From: an uncultured Bacillota bacterium
GTDB lineage: Bacteria > Bacillota > Clostridia > Oscillospirales > Oscillospiraceae
NCBI GenBank assembly: GCA_947383275.1
Contig: CANDCW010000013.1
Coordinates: forward strand, 1 to 47,237
Direction of reading: 5' to 3'
Length of the DNA stretch: 47,237 nt
Position numbers and translations under genes: made by a program. Positions 7,432 through 15,241 of the stretch are shown one piece after another. Within the stretch, counting starts at the first letter, position 1, and every line of letters begins with the position of its first letter. Below the pieces are notes generated by a model, which saw only the letters and a program-made list of their open reading frames with translations, did not search any database and had not been told where the DNA came from.

Positions 7432-7563
7432 ATGAAAGATTGGCAAAAACTCCTTGGCTCCATTATCATTGGCGCCGCCATTATCGGCGCCGCATTGATT
7501 TTGTCCGATGCCATCCGCTATTGCGGGGAATCAATAAATGCCGGATTCACCTTCATACGTTAA
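7432..7563 (+). CDS. Small single-pass membrane protein inside the pur operon
   Basis: A 43-residue ORF between purO and the formyltransferase. ATG at 7432 has GGAGGG at 7419-7424, 7 bp upstream. Residues about 7-25 form one hydrophobic helix with a GxxxG-like, Ala/Gly/Ile-rich pattern (IIIGAAIIGAALIL), flanked by a basic/aromatic N-terminus and a short polar tail with one Cys. The longer open frame to 7303 overlaps the end of purO out of frame and is rejected. I do not recognise a family. The tight spacing on both sides suggests it is translated with the operon; its role is unknown. Confidence 0.6.
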   Translation: MKDWQKLLGSIIIGAAIIGAALILSDAIRYCGESINAGFTFIR

Positions 7564-7596
7564 TCAAAATTCTGATTTTAAGGAGGAGGCTCAACT

Positions 7597-8709
7597 ATGA
7601 CTGAACTGGAACTGAAATACGGCTGCAACCCCAACCAGAAGCCGGCCCGCATCTTCATGGAGGGCGGCGAGCTGCCTTTGGAAGTACTCAACGGCAGGCC
7701 GGGGTATATCAACTTTATGGACGCGCTGAACTCCTGGCAGCTGGTAAAGGCCCTGAAGGGGTCCACCGGCCTGCCCGCCGCCGCCTCCTTCAAGCACGTC
7801 TCCCCCGCCGGGGCGGCCCTGGGACTGCCCCTCAGCGATGTGGAGCGAACCGTCTTTTTCGCCCCGGAGGGGGATCTCTCCCCCATCGCCTGTGCCTACA
7901 TTCGGGCCCGGGGTGCGGACCGGCTGTGCTCCTTTGGCGACTGGGCGGCCCTGTCCGACCCCTGCGACGGGGATACCGCCCGTTTCCTGGCCCTGGAAGT
8001 CTCTGATGGCGTGATCGCCCCGGATTACACGCCCGAGGCCCTGGATATTTTAAAGTCCAAGCGCAAGGGCGGGTACAATGTTGTCAAAATTGACCCGGAC
8101 TATTCCCCCGCCCCTGTGGAGCGGCGGAACATCTTTGGCATTACCTTTGAACAGGGCTACAACGACCTGGCCATTGAGGAGGGGATGCTGACCAACCTCG
8201 TCACACAGAATAAGAACCTGCCTCAGCAGGCCAAAAACGACATGCTGCTGGCCCTCATCACTTTAAAGTATACCCAGTCCAACTCCGTGTGCTACGTAAA
8301 GGACGGCCAGACCCTGGGTGTGGGCGCCGGCCAGCAGAGCCGCATCCACTGCACACGCCTGGCAGGAAATAAGGCGGACATCTGGTGGCTGCGCCAGCAC
8401 CCCAAGGTGTTGGCTCTCACTTTCCCGGAGAATGTCCGCCGTCCCGACCGGGACAACGCCATCGATGCCTTTATCGCCGACGGCCTCAGTGCTGAGGAGA
8501 AGGCGGAGTGGATCGCCAAGCTGTCCGGAGTCACCTTGGGCTCCGACGCTTTCTTCCCCTTCGGCGACAACGTAGAGCGGGCCCGCCAGTCAGGTGTGCA
8601 ATACATCGTCCAGCCCGGCGGCTCTATCCGGGACGATCAGGTCATCGAGACTGCCGACAAGTTCGGCATGGTTATGGCATTCACGGGAACAAGGCTGTTC
8701 CACCACTAA
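7597..8709 (+). CDS. purH: Stand-alone AICAR formyltransferase (PurH C-terminal domain)
   Basis: A 370-residue protein corresponding to the AICAR transformylase half of PurH, which adds a formyl group to AICAR from 10-formyl-THF. Visible signatures are LKYGCNPNQ at the start, the catalytic SFKHVSPAGAA (Lys-His pair near 67-68), YTQSNSVCYVKDGQ, GAGQQSRIHCTRLA, the FFPFGD motif and PGGSIRDDQVI followed by GTRLFHH at the end. The roughly 200-residue IMP cyclohydrolase domain that normally precedes it is absent, and no remnant is seen upstream. The purO gene two ORFs upstream should supply that activity. A GGAGGAGG ribosome site precedes the ATG. Confidence 0.93.
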   Translation: MTELELKYGCNPNQKPARIFMEGGELPLEVLNGRPGYINFMDALNSWQLVKALKGSTGLPAAASFKHVSPAGAALGLPLSDVERTVFFAPEGDLSPIACAYIRARGADRLCSFGDWAALSDPCDGDTARFLALEVSDGVIAPDYTPEALDILKSKRKGGYNVVKIDPDYSPAPVERRNIFGITFEQGYNDLAIEEGMLTNLVTQNKNLPQQAKNDMLLALITLKYTQSNSVCYVKDGQTLGVGAGQQSRIHCTRLAGNKADIWWLRQHPKVLALTFPENVRRPDRDNAIDAFIADGLSAEEKAEWIAKLSGVTLGSDAFFPFGDNVERARQSGVQYIVQPGGSIRDDQVIETADKFGMVMAFTGTRLFHH

Positions 8710-8730
8710 TCTTCAAATGGAGGTCTGATC

Positions 8731-8937
8731 ATGCGCGATCAGGACAGGCTGAAAGCCTTTGAGAAAATGCTGACGGATGTCCAAACAAACTATGAGGAAT
8801 TGGTCTCCAGGCTGGACAGGCTGAAGGCAGAGGGGCGGGAGAAGTCCGCGACGTTTCGCCAATACCTTGGCAATAAAATGACCTGCCAGTATTTGCTGAA
8901 CATGTACAAGGATTATGGGCTGATCGAAAAACAATAG
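8731..8937 (+). CDS. Small coiled-coil protein of unknown function in the pur operon
   Basis: A 68-residue, highly charged protein with no signal peptide and no membrane segment. The first half is rich in heptad-like Leu/Val positions with Glu/Lys/Arg (FEKMLTDVQTNYEELVSRLD), suggesting a helical hairpin or coiled coil. The second half ends in a YLGNKMTCQYLLNMYKDYGL helix. GGAGG lies upstream of the ATG and the gene starts 21 bp after purH and ends 14 bp before purD. No family is recognised. Its position suggests a small partner or regulator of a purine enzyme, which is an inference only. Confidence 0.7.
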   Translation: MRDQDRLKAFEKMLTDVQTNYEELVSRLDRLKAEGREKSATFRQYLGNKMTCQYLLNMYKDYGLIEKQ

Positions 8938-8951
8938 GGAGGCAAAACAAA

Positions 8952-10211
8952 ATGAAGGTTTTAGTCGTGGGCGGCGGCGGCCGGGAGCACGCCATCTGTT
9001 GGAAGCTGGCCCAAAGCCCCAAGGTGACAAAGCTGTACTGTGCCCCGGGCAACGGCGGCATCGCCCAGGTAGCCGAGTGCGTGCCCATCAAGGCAACGGA
9101 CGTGGACGGGATGGTGGCTTGGGCCAAGGAGAACGCCATGGACTTCGTCATGGTGGCCCCGGACGACCCCCTGGCCCTGGGGATGGTGGACGCCCTTGAG
9201 GCTGCGGGCATTCCCGCTTTCGGCCCCCGGGCCAACGCCGCCATCATTGAGGCCAGCAAGGCGTTTTCCAAGGAATTGATGAAAAAATACCACATCCCCA
9301 CCGCCCAGTACGAGACATTTACCGACTTAAACAGGGCCCTCTCCTACATCCGGGAACAGGGCGCGCCCATTGTGGTTAAGGCCGACGGCCTGGCCCTGGG
9401 AAAGGGCGTGGTGGTGGCCTCCACTGTGGCGGAGGCCGAAACCGCCGTCCGGGAGATGATGGAGGACAAAAAGTTCGGCGCAAGCGGCTCCACCGTGGTC
9501 ATTGAGGAGTGCATGACAGGGCCCGAGGTGACGGTTCTGGCTTTCTGCGACGGGGAACACCTGGTACCCATGTTGTCCAGCCAGGACCACAAACGGGCCT
9601 ATGACGGCAACCAGGGTCCCAACACCGGTGGTATGGGGGCTTTCTGCCCCTCCCCTAAGTACACACCGGAAATCGCTCAGCGGTGCATGAAGGAGATTTT
9701 CCTGCCTACGGTAGCCGCCCTGAAGGCGGAAGGACGGCCCTTCAAAGGGGTCATCTACTTTGGCCTTATGTTAACCAAGGACGGCCCCCGGGTGGTGGAG
9801 TACAACGCCCGCTTTGGCGATCCGGAAACTCAGCCCATTCTCTCCATGCTGGAAACCGACCTGATGGACATTTTCCAAGCCTGTGTGGACGGTACTCTGG
9901 ACAAGACCGAGATCAGGTGGAAGCCCGGCGCGGCCTGCTGCCTGGTACTGGCCTCGGGAGGATATCCTGTCAGCTATCAGAGCGGCTATCCTATCTCTGG
10001 GCTGGAGGAGGCCGAAAAGCTGGGGGCGACTGTCTTTCACGCGGGAACGAAACAAGGTGATCAGGGAGAAATTCTCACCGCCGGCGGGCGGGTGCTGGGC
10101 GTCACCGCTGTGGCCCCCTCCCTGGAGGAGGCCATTAAGCAGTCCTACGCCGCCACAAAACCCATTTTTTTCCAGGAAATGCACTTCCGCACCGATATTG
10201 GCAAGGTGTAA
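8952..10211 (+). CDS. purD: Phosphoribosylamine-glycine ligase (GAR synthetase)
   Basis: A 419-residue PurD, full length. It joins phosphoribosylamine and glycine with ATP. The start VLVVGGGGREHAICWKL is the family N-terminus. An ATP-grasp core follows, with IVVKADGLALGKGV (about 138-151), VVIEECMTGPEVTVLAF, the SSQDHKRAYDGNQGPNTGGM segment and the metal-binding VVEYNARFGDPETQ. It consumes the product of PurF, and the two genes share the operon. It is the last gene before the convergent hairpin at 10238. Confidence 0.97.
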   Translation: MKVLVVGGGGREHAICWKLAQSPKVTKLYCAPGNGGIAQVAECVPIKATDVDGMVAWAKENAMDFVMVAPDDPLALGMVDALEAAGIPAFGPRANAAIIEASKAFSKELMKKYHIPTAQYETFTDLNRALSYIREQGAPIVVKADGLALGKGVVVASTVAEAETAVREMMEDKKFGASGSTVVIEECMTGPEVTVLAFCDGEHLVPMLSSQDHKRAYDGNQGPNTGGMGAFCPSPKYTPEIAQRCMKEIFLPTVAALKAEGRPFKGVIYFGLMLTKDGPRVVEYNARFGDPETQPILSMLETDLMDIFQACVDGTLDKTEIRWKPGAACCLVLASGGYPVSYQSGYPISGLEEAEKLGATVFHAGTKQGDQGEILTAGGRVLGVTAVAPSLEEAIKQSYAATKPIFFQEMHFRTDIGKV

Positions 10212-10232
10212 CCCCAGAGGCAGAGCCTCCGC

Positions 10233-10276
10233 AAAAATTGGCGGCTGGCGGCGAAAAATTCGCCGCCAGCCGCCAA
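10233..10276 (-). terminator. Strong hairpin between convergent purD and fabT
   Basis: A perfect 18-bp stem (10238-10255 with 10259-10276) and AAA loop. On the minus strand it is followed by five T (10237-10233), so it is a good intrinsic terminator for the fab operon. On the plus strand there is no U-run, but it could still stop purD readthrough. Confidence 0.85.
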
Positions 10277-10324
10277 GCGCGTTAAATTCCGAATTGGCCG
10301 TGCAGTAAAATTGACAGAATGCCG

Positions 10325-10765
10325 CTATTTTAAGGCAACCTCAGGCATCAGTTCCTGCCCCACAATGTTCAACACATGGTCGATCTGCGCTACCTCCTCT
10401 GGCGTGAAGCGCCCCCGCACCCGGTCCATTACCTCCTGAATATAGGTGCTGCTCAGGTTGTAGTAGTCATGAAACTTCCGCGTGGGCCGCAGATGATATT
10501 CCCGCCGGTCGTTGGGGGACTGAATTTTCTCCACATAGCCCTTCCGAATCAGGCTATTCACCTTGTAGGCCGCATTAGGCGACGAGATATTTACAAATGA
10601 GGCAAACTCGTTGATTGTGGGCTCGTCCAAGGCACGGATAATCTCCATGCAGAAGGTCTCAACCGCCGTCAAACTGGCCTCCTGTGTCTGGAACCGTGAA
10701 AACACGGCCTGGTAAAAATGCAGCTTGAATTTGGTATAGATCCGGTCAAAGCTCTCCTCCAGCAC
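10325..10765 (-). CDS. fabT: MarR-family regulator, FabT-like
   Basis: A MarR winged-helix protein of about 146 residues. The DNA-binding part is visible as the TINEFASFVNISSPNAAYKVNSLIRKGYVEKIQSPNDRRE region, where the recognition helix and wing (NDRREYHL) lie; the C-terminal helices end in ELMPE. As the last gene of a fatty-acid operon it matches FabT, which represses fab genes in Firmicutes when bound to acyl-ACP. Likely targets are the AT-rich dyads at 19946-19983 (inference). The start is uncertain: GTG at 10765 has a GGGGGAG 8 bp upstream and gives a natural FabT N-terminus. A TTG at 10792 lengthens it by nine residues but has no ribosome site. Confidence 0.85.
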   Translation of the reverse strand: MLEESFDRIYTKFKLHFYQAVFSRFQTQEASLTAVETFCMEIIRALDEPTINEFASFVNISSPNAAYKVNSLIRKGYVEKIQSPNDRREYHLRPTRKFHDYYNLSSTYIQEVMDRVRGRFTPEEVAQIDHVLNIVGQELMPEVALK

Positions 10766-10816
10766 AGCTCCTTCTCCCCCTTCCCTCCCCAACAGTATAC
10801 CCAGACTTCTCGAAAT

Positions 10817-11263
10817 TTAGCAAAGGGTTTCCGGGCGGTTGGTGAGCGCAAACGTCAGCTCCGCTTTGCAGGCCAGTTTACCGCCTACCCTGGCCTCCGC
10901 CGTGCCAAAACCCACCGGCCCCTTTCTGGCTGTAAGCTGACATGACAGCTCCAGCACATCCCCGGGGCAAACCTGCCGCTTGAACCGGGCATTTTTAATC
11001 CCGCCGAACAGGGCCAGCCGGCCTTTACTCTCCTCCTCAGTGAGGATCGCCACCGCCCCCACCTGGGCAAGGGCCTCAATGATGAGTACGCCAGGCATCA
11101 CCTTGAACCCCGGAAAATGGCCCTGAAAAAAAGGCTCATTGGCCGTAACGCACTTGATCCCCTTTGCCTCCTGCCCAGGAACGCATTCGGTGATTTTATC
11201 CACCAGCAGGAAGGGGTAGCGGTGGGGCAGCAGAGCCTCAATCTGGTCGATATTCAGCTCCAT
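10817..11263 (-). CDS. fabZ: 3-hydroxyacyl-ACP dehydratase FabZ
   Basis: A 148-residue hotdog-fold dehydratase that removes water from 3-hydroxyacyl-ACP. The N-terminal IEALLPHRYPFLLVDKI and the catalytic pair H49 (FFQGHFPG) and E63 (VMPGVLIIEALAQ) are intact. The length is normal for FabZ, and no FabA-type or FabM-type isomerase is near it. GGAGG lies 9 bp upstream of the ATG. It is 4 bp downstream of fabF and 51 bp upstream of fabT. Confidence 0.96.
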   Translation of the reverse strand: MELNIDQIEALLPHRYPFLLVDKITECVPGQEAKGIKCVTANEPFFQGHFPGFKVMPGVLIIEALAQVGAVAILTEEESKGRLALFGGIKNARFKRQVCPGDVLELSCQLTARKGPVGFGTAEARVGGKLACKAELTFALTNRPETLC

Positions 11264-11267
11264 AACA

Positions 11268-12509
11268 TCAGTCCTCCCACTTTTTCAACACAATTGTCGC
11301 GTTGTGCCCTCCAAATCCCAGAGAGTTGGACAGGGCAATTTTTATATCCGCCTGCCGTCCCTCATTGGGCACAACGTCCAAATCACAGGCTGGATCTGGG
11401 ATTCGGTATCCGATGGTGGCAGGAACAAATCCCTCCTTCAGGGCCAGAGCCGTGAAAATCGCCTCCACAGCCCCGGCCGCCCCCAGCAGATGGCCGGTCA
11501 TGGACTTGGTTGAGCTAACCATCAGCTTTTTGGCGCGATCCCCGAACACAGTGTGAATGGCCGCTGTCTCTCCGGCATCGTTCAGCTGGGTAGAGGTCCC
11601 GTGGGCGTTAATATAGTCCACTTCCTCCGGCCCGATTCCTGCGTCAGCCAGCGCCTGGGCCATACACGCGGCGCCGCCCGTCCCACCGGGAGCCGGGGCC
11701 GTGATGTGGTGGGCGTCACAGTTGGCGCCGTAACCTATCACTTCCGCGTAAATATTTGCGTTTCGGGCTTGGGCGTGTTCGTACTCCTCCAGCAGGAGAA
11801 TGCCCGCGCCCTCTCCCATCACAAAACCGGATCGCTCCAGGTCAAAGGGAATGGAGGCCCGCAGGGGATCCTGTCTCTCAGACAGGGCTTTCATGGCCGT
11901 AAAGCCGCCCATGGCCAGCGGAGTAACAGCCGCCTCCGCACCGCCGCACAGCATCACCTCGGCATAGCCGTCCCGGATGTGGCGAAAGGCGTCGCCTACG
12001 GCGTTGGTCCCCCCGGCGCAGGCCGTGACCACACAAGAGCACATCCCCGTAAACCCATAGCGGATGGCCATGTGGCCAGCCGCCATGTTGGAGATAATCA
12101 TAGGGATCATAAAGGGGGACACGGAGTCCCACCCCCGTTCAGTTCCCCGGCGGTGGGCTTCGCCCACCGTCTCAAAACCGCCAATGCCGCTGGAAACCAG
12201 TACGCCGCAGCGGTCCGGACGCTCCGCGTCCCGGTCCAGACCGGAACCGGCCACGCACTCGCCGGCAGCCGCCAGGGCCAGCTGGGTAAAGCGGTCCATC
12301 TTTTTTATCTCCCGCCGGCCCAGCAGGGCGTCCAGATCCAGCCCCTTCACCTCGCCGGCCAGCTTGACCTTCATGTCCGCCGTGTCATACCGGGTAATGG
12401 ACCCAATCCCGCACCGCCCCGCTTTCACCGCGGCCCAGCTCTCCAAAACGCTGTTTCCCACAGGGTTCACCGTACCCATACCCGTTATTACCACTCTGCG
12501 CTTTTCCAT
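11268..12509 (-). CDS. fabF: Beta-ketoacyl-ACP synthase II (FabF)
   Basis: A 413-residue condensing enzyme that elongates acyl-ACP with malonyl-ACP. It starts with RRVVITGMGTVNPVG. The active-site Cys is C164 in VVTACAGGTNA, and the two His residues are in NAHGTSTQLND (near 304) and SMTGHLLGAAG (near 341). The ATG at 12509 is chosen because it begins the conserved N-terminus and has GAGGTG six bases upstream. The open frame extends to 12590, but that part lies in fabG in another frame. It lies between fabG (13 bp away) and fabZ (4 bp away). Confidence 0.96.
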   Translation of the reverse strand: MEKRRVVITGMGTVNPVGNSVLESWAAVKAGRCGIGSITRYDTADMKVKLAGEVKGLDLDALLGRREIKKMDRFTQLALAAAGECVAGSGLDRDAERPDRCGVLVSSGIGGFETVGEAHRRGTERGWDSVSPFMIPMIISNMAAGHMAIRYGFTGMCSCVVTACAGGTNAVGDAFRHIRDGYAEVMLCGGAEAAVTPLAMGGFTAMKALSERQDPLRASIPFDLERSGFVMGEGAGILLLEEYEHAQARNANIYAEVIGYGANCDAHHITAPAPGGTGGAACMAQALADAGIGPEEVDYINAHGTSTQLNDAGETAAIHTVFGDRAKKLMVSSTKSMTGHLLGAAGAVEAIFTALALKEGFVPATIGYRIPDPACDLDVVPNEGRQADIKIALSNSLGFGGHNATIVLKKWED

Positions 12510-12522
12510 CTCTCTCACCTCA

Positions 12523-13266
12523 TTAAACCGCCATGCCGCCGTCCACGCACAACACCTGGCCGGTGATATAGGCAGACTCCTTCTCCGCAAAAAACGCCAC
12601 CGCCCGGGCCACTTCCTCGGGAACCCCGGGACGTCCTTTGGGGATGGTAGACAGCATGGCGTCCTTGGCTTTATCGGAGAGCGCAGCGGTCATATCGGTT
12701 CCAATGTAGCCGGGGGCCACCGCGTTGACGGTGATGTCCCGCCCGGCCAGCTCCTTGGCCGCAGCCTTGGTCAGACCCAGGATTCCCGCCTTGCTGGCGG
12801 CATAGGCCGTCTGACCCGGGTTGCCCCGCAGGCCCACCACGCTGGACAGGCTGATAATCCGCCCATACTTCTGCCGCAGCATAATCTTGGCCGCTGACTT
12901 GGTACAGAAATAGGCTCCCTTCAGGTTGGTGTCCAGTACAGCGGATACATCCTCTTCCTTGGCGGTCATGAGCAAGCCGTCCCGGGTGATTCCCGCGTTG
13001 TTCACCAAAATATCCAGCCGCCCGAAGCGGTTCTTAACCGCTGCGGCCAGCTCCTCGCAGGCCGCGGGATTGGACACATCGGCCTGGAATGCCTCCGCCT
13101 CTGCGCCCAGCTCCCGGCACAGCTTCACAGTCTCCTCCGCCGCCTGCCTGCCGCCCGCGAAGTTGACAGCTACCGCAGCCCCCCGCCGGGCCAGCTCCAG
13201 GCAGACCGCCCGGCCAATCCCCCGGCTCCCGCCGGTGACCAGGGCCACGTTTCCTTCCATGCTCAT
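12523..13266 (-). CDS. fabG: 3-oxoacyl-ACP reductase FabG
   Basis: A 247-residue short-chain dehydrogenase that reduces 3-oxoacyl-ACP with NADPH. The cofactor loop is TGGSRGIG at 11-18, the NNAG motif is present, and the catalytic Ser, Tyr and Lys are visible in SLSSVVGLRGNPGQTAYAASK (about 140-158). The ATG at 13266 overlaps the fabD stop by 4 bp (ATGA), and GGAG is 7 bp upstream. A second Met follows two codons later. Confidence 0.96.
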   Translation of the reverse strand: MSMEGNVALVTGGSRGIGRAVCLELARRGAAVAVNFAGGRQAAEETVKLCRELGAEAEAFQADVSNPAACEELAAAVKNRFGRLDILVNNAGITRDGLLMTAKEEDVSAVLDTNLKGAYFCTKSAAKIMLRQKYGRIISLSSVVGLRGNPGQTAYAASKAGILGLTKAAAKELAGRDITVNAVAPGYIGTDMTAALSDKAKDAMLSTIPKGRPGVPEEVARAVAFFAEKESAYITGQVLCVDGGMAV

Positions 13267-14198
13267 GCGTCTTCTCCTTTCAGGGCGGAGACTACACTGT
13301 GGAAGTCCACCGCTGTGTCGATGTGATAGGTCTTGATCTCCGGGGCGGTCTTTTTAAAGAAGCCGCCGAGTGTTTTACCTGGCCCAATCTCCACCACGGT
13401 GTCAATACCGTCTGCGGCCATACGGCGGATGGTGTCCTCCCAGTAGACTGGGGACTGTACCTGACGCTCCAGCAAGGCTGGTATGGTATCCCCCTCCTCC
13501 AGGGGCCCGCCCTTGCAGTTAAAATAGACGGGCAGTGACATGGGGCCGAAGGCAATGGCCTTGAAATAAGCGGCCAGGGCGTCTCCGGCGGGCTTCATCA
13601 GGCGGGTGTGGAAGGGCCCGCTCACCTTCAGGGGCATGCACCGCTTGGCGCCCAGTTCCTTGGCCAGCTCCCCGGCTCTGTCCACCGCAGCTTTCTCCCC
13701 GCCGATGACCAGCTGGCCGGGGCAGTTATAATTGCAAATCTGGACTGTACCCAAGTCTGCGGCCCGGTCGCAGGCGGTCTGGAGCTTCTCCCGGTCCAGG
13801 CCCAGGACGGCGGTCATGCCGCACTCCAGCCCGGCTGCGGCTTCCTCCATGGCCCTCCCCCGGAACGCCACCGTGGAGATAGCGGTTCCCCGGCTGAATA
13901 CCCCGGCGGCATACAGCGCAGAGTACTCCCCCAGAGACAGCCCCGCCGCTGCCCGAGGGCGGATGCCCTCCTGGAACAGCAGATCTGTCACCCCTACGGC
14001 AAAGGCAGCCATGCAGGGCTGGGTATACCGGGTTTGAGACAGTTTCTCCTCAGGGCCCTCAAAGCAGAGCTTTTTTAGATCAAAATCTACCGGGGCATGG
14101 TCAAAAATATCGGAAAATTGAGGAAATTCCTCGCAAAAGTCCCTCCCCATACCAACCTTCTGACTGCCCTGGCCGGCGTATACAAAGGCTAATTTCAT
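13263..14198 (-). CDS. fabD: Malonyl-CoA:ACP transacylase FabD
   Basis: A 311-residue FabD that loads malonyl groups from CoA onto ACP. The start FVYAGQGSQKVGMG is the family signature, the nucleophile is S88 in AAGLSLGEYSAL, and the catalytic His is in KVSGPFHTRLM (near 200). AGGAGG lies 8 bp before the ATG and overlaps the end of fabK. It is coupled to fabG through an ATGA overlap. Confidence 0.96.
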   Translation of the reverse strand: MKLAFVYAGQGSQKVGMGRDFCEEFPQFSDIFDHAPVDFDLKKLCFEGPEEKLSQTRYTQPCMAAFAVGVTDLLFQEGIRPRAAAGLSLGEYSALYAAGVFSRGTAISTVAFRGRAMEEAAAGLECGMTAVLGLDREKLQTACDRAADLGTVQICNYNCPGQLVIGGEKAAVDRAGELAKELGAKRCMPLKVSGPFHTRLMKPAGDALAAYFKAIAFGPMSLPVYFNCKGGPLEEGDTIPALLERQVQSPVYWEDTIRRMAADGIDTVVEIGPGKTLGGFFKKTAPEIKTYHIDTAVDFHSVVSALKGEDA

Positions 14199-14201
14199 CT
14201 C

Positions 14202-15134
14202 TTAACCCTCCTGAGCCAGCTGGCGGACCGTATCCTGGTAACCTGCGTACATCTCCTCCAAAATGGCCCGCAGAGGGCGGATCTCGTGGAGCAGGCCCGC
14301 CGTCTGGCCGCACATGAGGGAACCGGTTTTGGTATCGCCGTCGAAAACTGCCCGGCGCAGGGAACCTAGGGTGAATTTTTCCAGCTCCATCCGCTCTGCC
14401 CCGGCACGCTCCATTTTCAGATACTCTCGGGACATCTGGTTTTTGATGATACGAACCGGGGCATTCACTGACCGGCCTGTCACCGTAGTATCACTGTCCT
14501 TGGCTTTCAAAACGGCCTGCTTGTAGTTGTCGTGAATGGGGCACTCCTCACTGACCAGCAGGCAGGTGCCCACCTGGACGCCGCAGGCTCCCAAGGCAAA
14601 GGCTGCCGCCAGCTGGCGCCCTGACGCGATTCCTCCCGCGGCAATCACCGGCAGGCCGGTGCACTCCCGCACCTGGGGTACCAGGGCCATGGTGGTCAGT
14701 TCTCCCACATGCCCGCCGGACTCGGTGCCCTCGGCGATAAAGCCGTCCACTCCCAGGGGCTCCAGCCGCTTAACCAATGTAGTAGCCGCCACCACGGGGA
14801 ATACCTTGATGCCCGCCTCTTTCCAGGCGGGTACAAACTGTCCAGGCACTCCCGCGCCGGTCGTCACAACCTTCACGCCCTCCTCAATGACCACCTTGGC
14901 CATCTCCGGGGCAGCGGGGTTCATCAGCATAATGTTGACTCCAAAGGGCTTATCGGTCAGCTCCCTGCACCGGCGGATCTGTTCCCGGAGCATATCCGCA
15001 TTCATGCCCCCCGCGCCAATCAGACCCAAGGCCCCGGCGTTGGAGACAGCGGCGGCAAACTCGCCGGTGGCGATATTGGCCATGCCGCCCTGGATAATAG
15101 GGAATTCGATCCCCAGGATTTCGTTGAGTTTCAT
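14202..15134 (-). CDS. fabK: Enoyl-ACP reductase II (FabK, FMN-dependent)
   Basis: A 310-residue TIM-barrel flavoenzyme of the nitronate monooxygenase/FabK family that reduces enoyl-ACP in the last step of each elongation round. Signs are IEFPIIQGGMANIATGEFAAAVSNAGALGLIG at the start (here cited by its family shape), GVNIMLMNP, the active-site His in TESGGHVGE, and the FMN phosphate loop VIAAGGIASG. FabK enzymes are not inhibited by triclosan; no fabI is present in the window. It follows a candidate terminator and has an AGGAGG ribosome site, so it could also start a sub-operon. Confidence 0.94.
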   Translation of the reverse strand: MKLNEILGIEFPIIQGGMANIATGEFAAAVSNAGALGLIGAGGMNADMLREQIRRCRELTDKPFGVNIMLMNPAAPEMAKVVIEEGVKVVTTGAGVPGQFVPAWKEAGIKVFPVVAATTLVKRLEPLGVDGFIAEGTESGGHVGELTTMALVPQVRECTGLPVIAAGGIASGRQLAAAFALGACGVQVGTCLLVSEECPIHDNYKQAVLKAKDSDTTVTGRSVNAPVRIIKNQMSREYLKMERAGAERMELEKFTLGSLRRAVFDGDTKTGSLMCGQTAGLLHEIRPLRAILEEMYAGYQDTVRQLAQEG

Positions 15135-15210
15135 AGTAACCTCCTAAAAATGGAAGCAAAACGCAGTTTTGCGCAGAAGTTTTCCTTTGGTTCTTTCTTT
15201 TTTCAAAAGG

Positions 15211-15240
15211 AAAAAACGCCCGTCCGGCGAGGACCGGACG
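15211..15240 (-). terminator. Internal intrinsic terminator between fabH and fabK
   Basis: On the minus strand a 7-bp stem (CGTCCGG with CCGGACG, 15240-15221, loop TCCTCG) is followed by GGC and six T (15216-15211), just after the fabH stop. It could reduce expression of fabK and later genes relative to acc genes. A second small hairpin, GCAAAAC-GCA-GTTTTGC, lies between it and fabK. Confidence 0.6.
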
Positions 15241-15241
15241 T

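Noticed and set aside
13608..14078. Plus-strand frame opposite fabD
   Set aside because: It is a shadow of fabD, which has the complete GLSLGE nucleophile motif and a good start.
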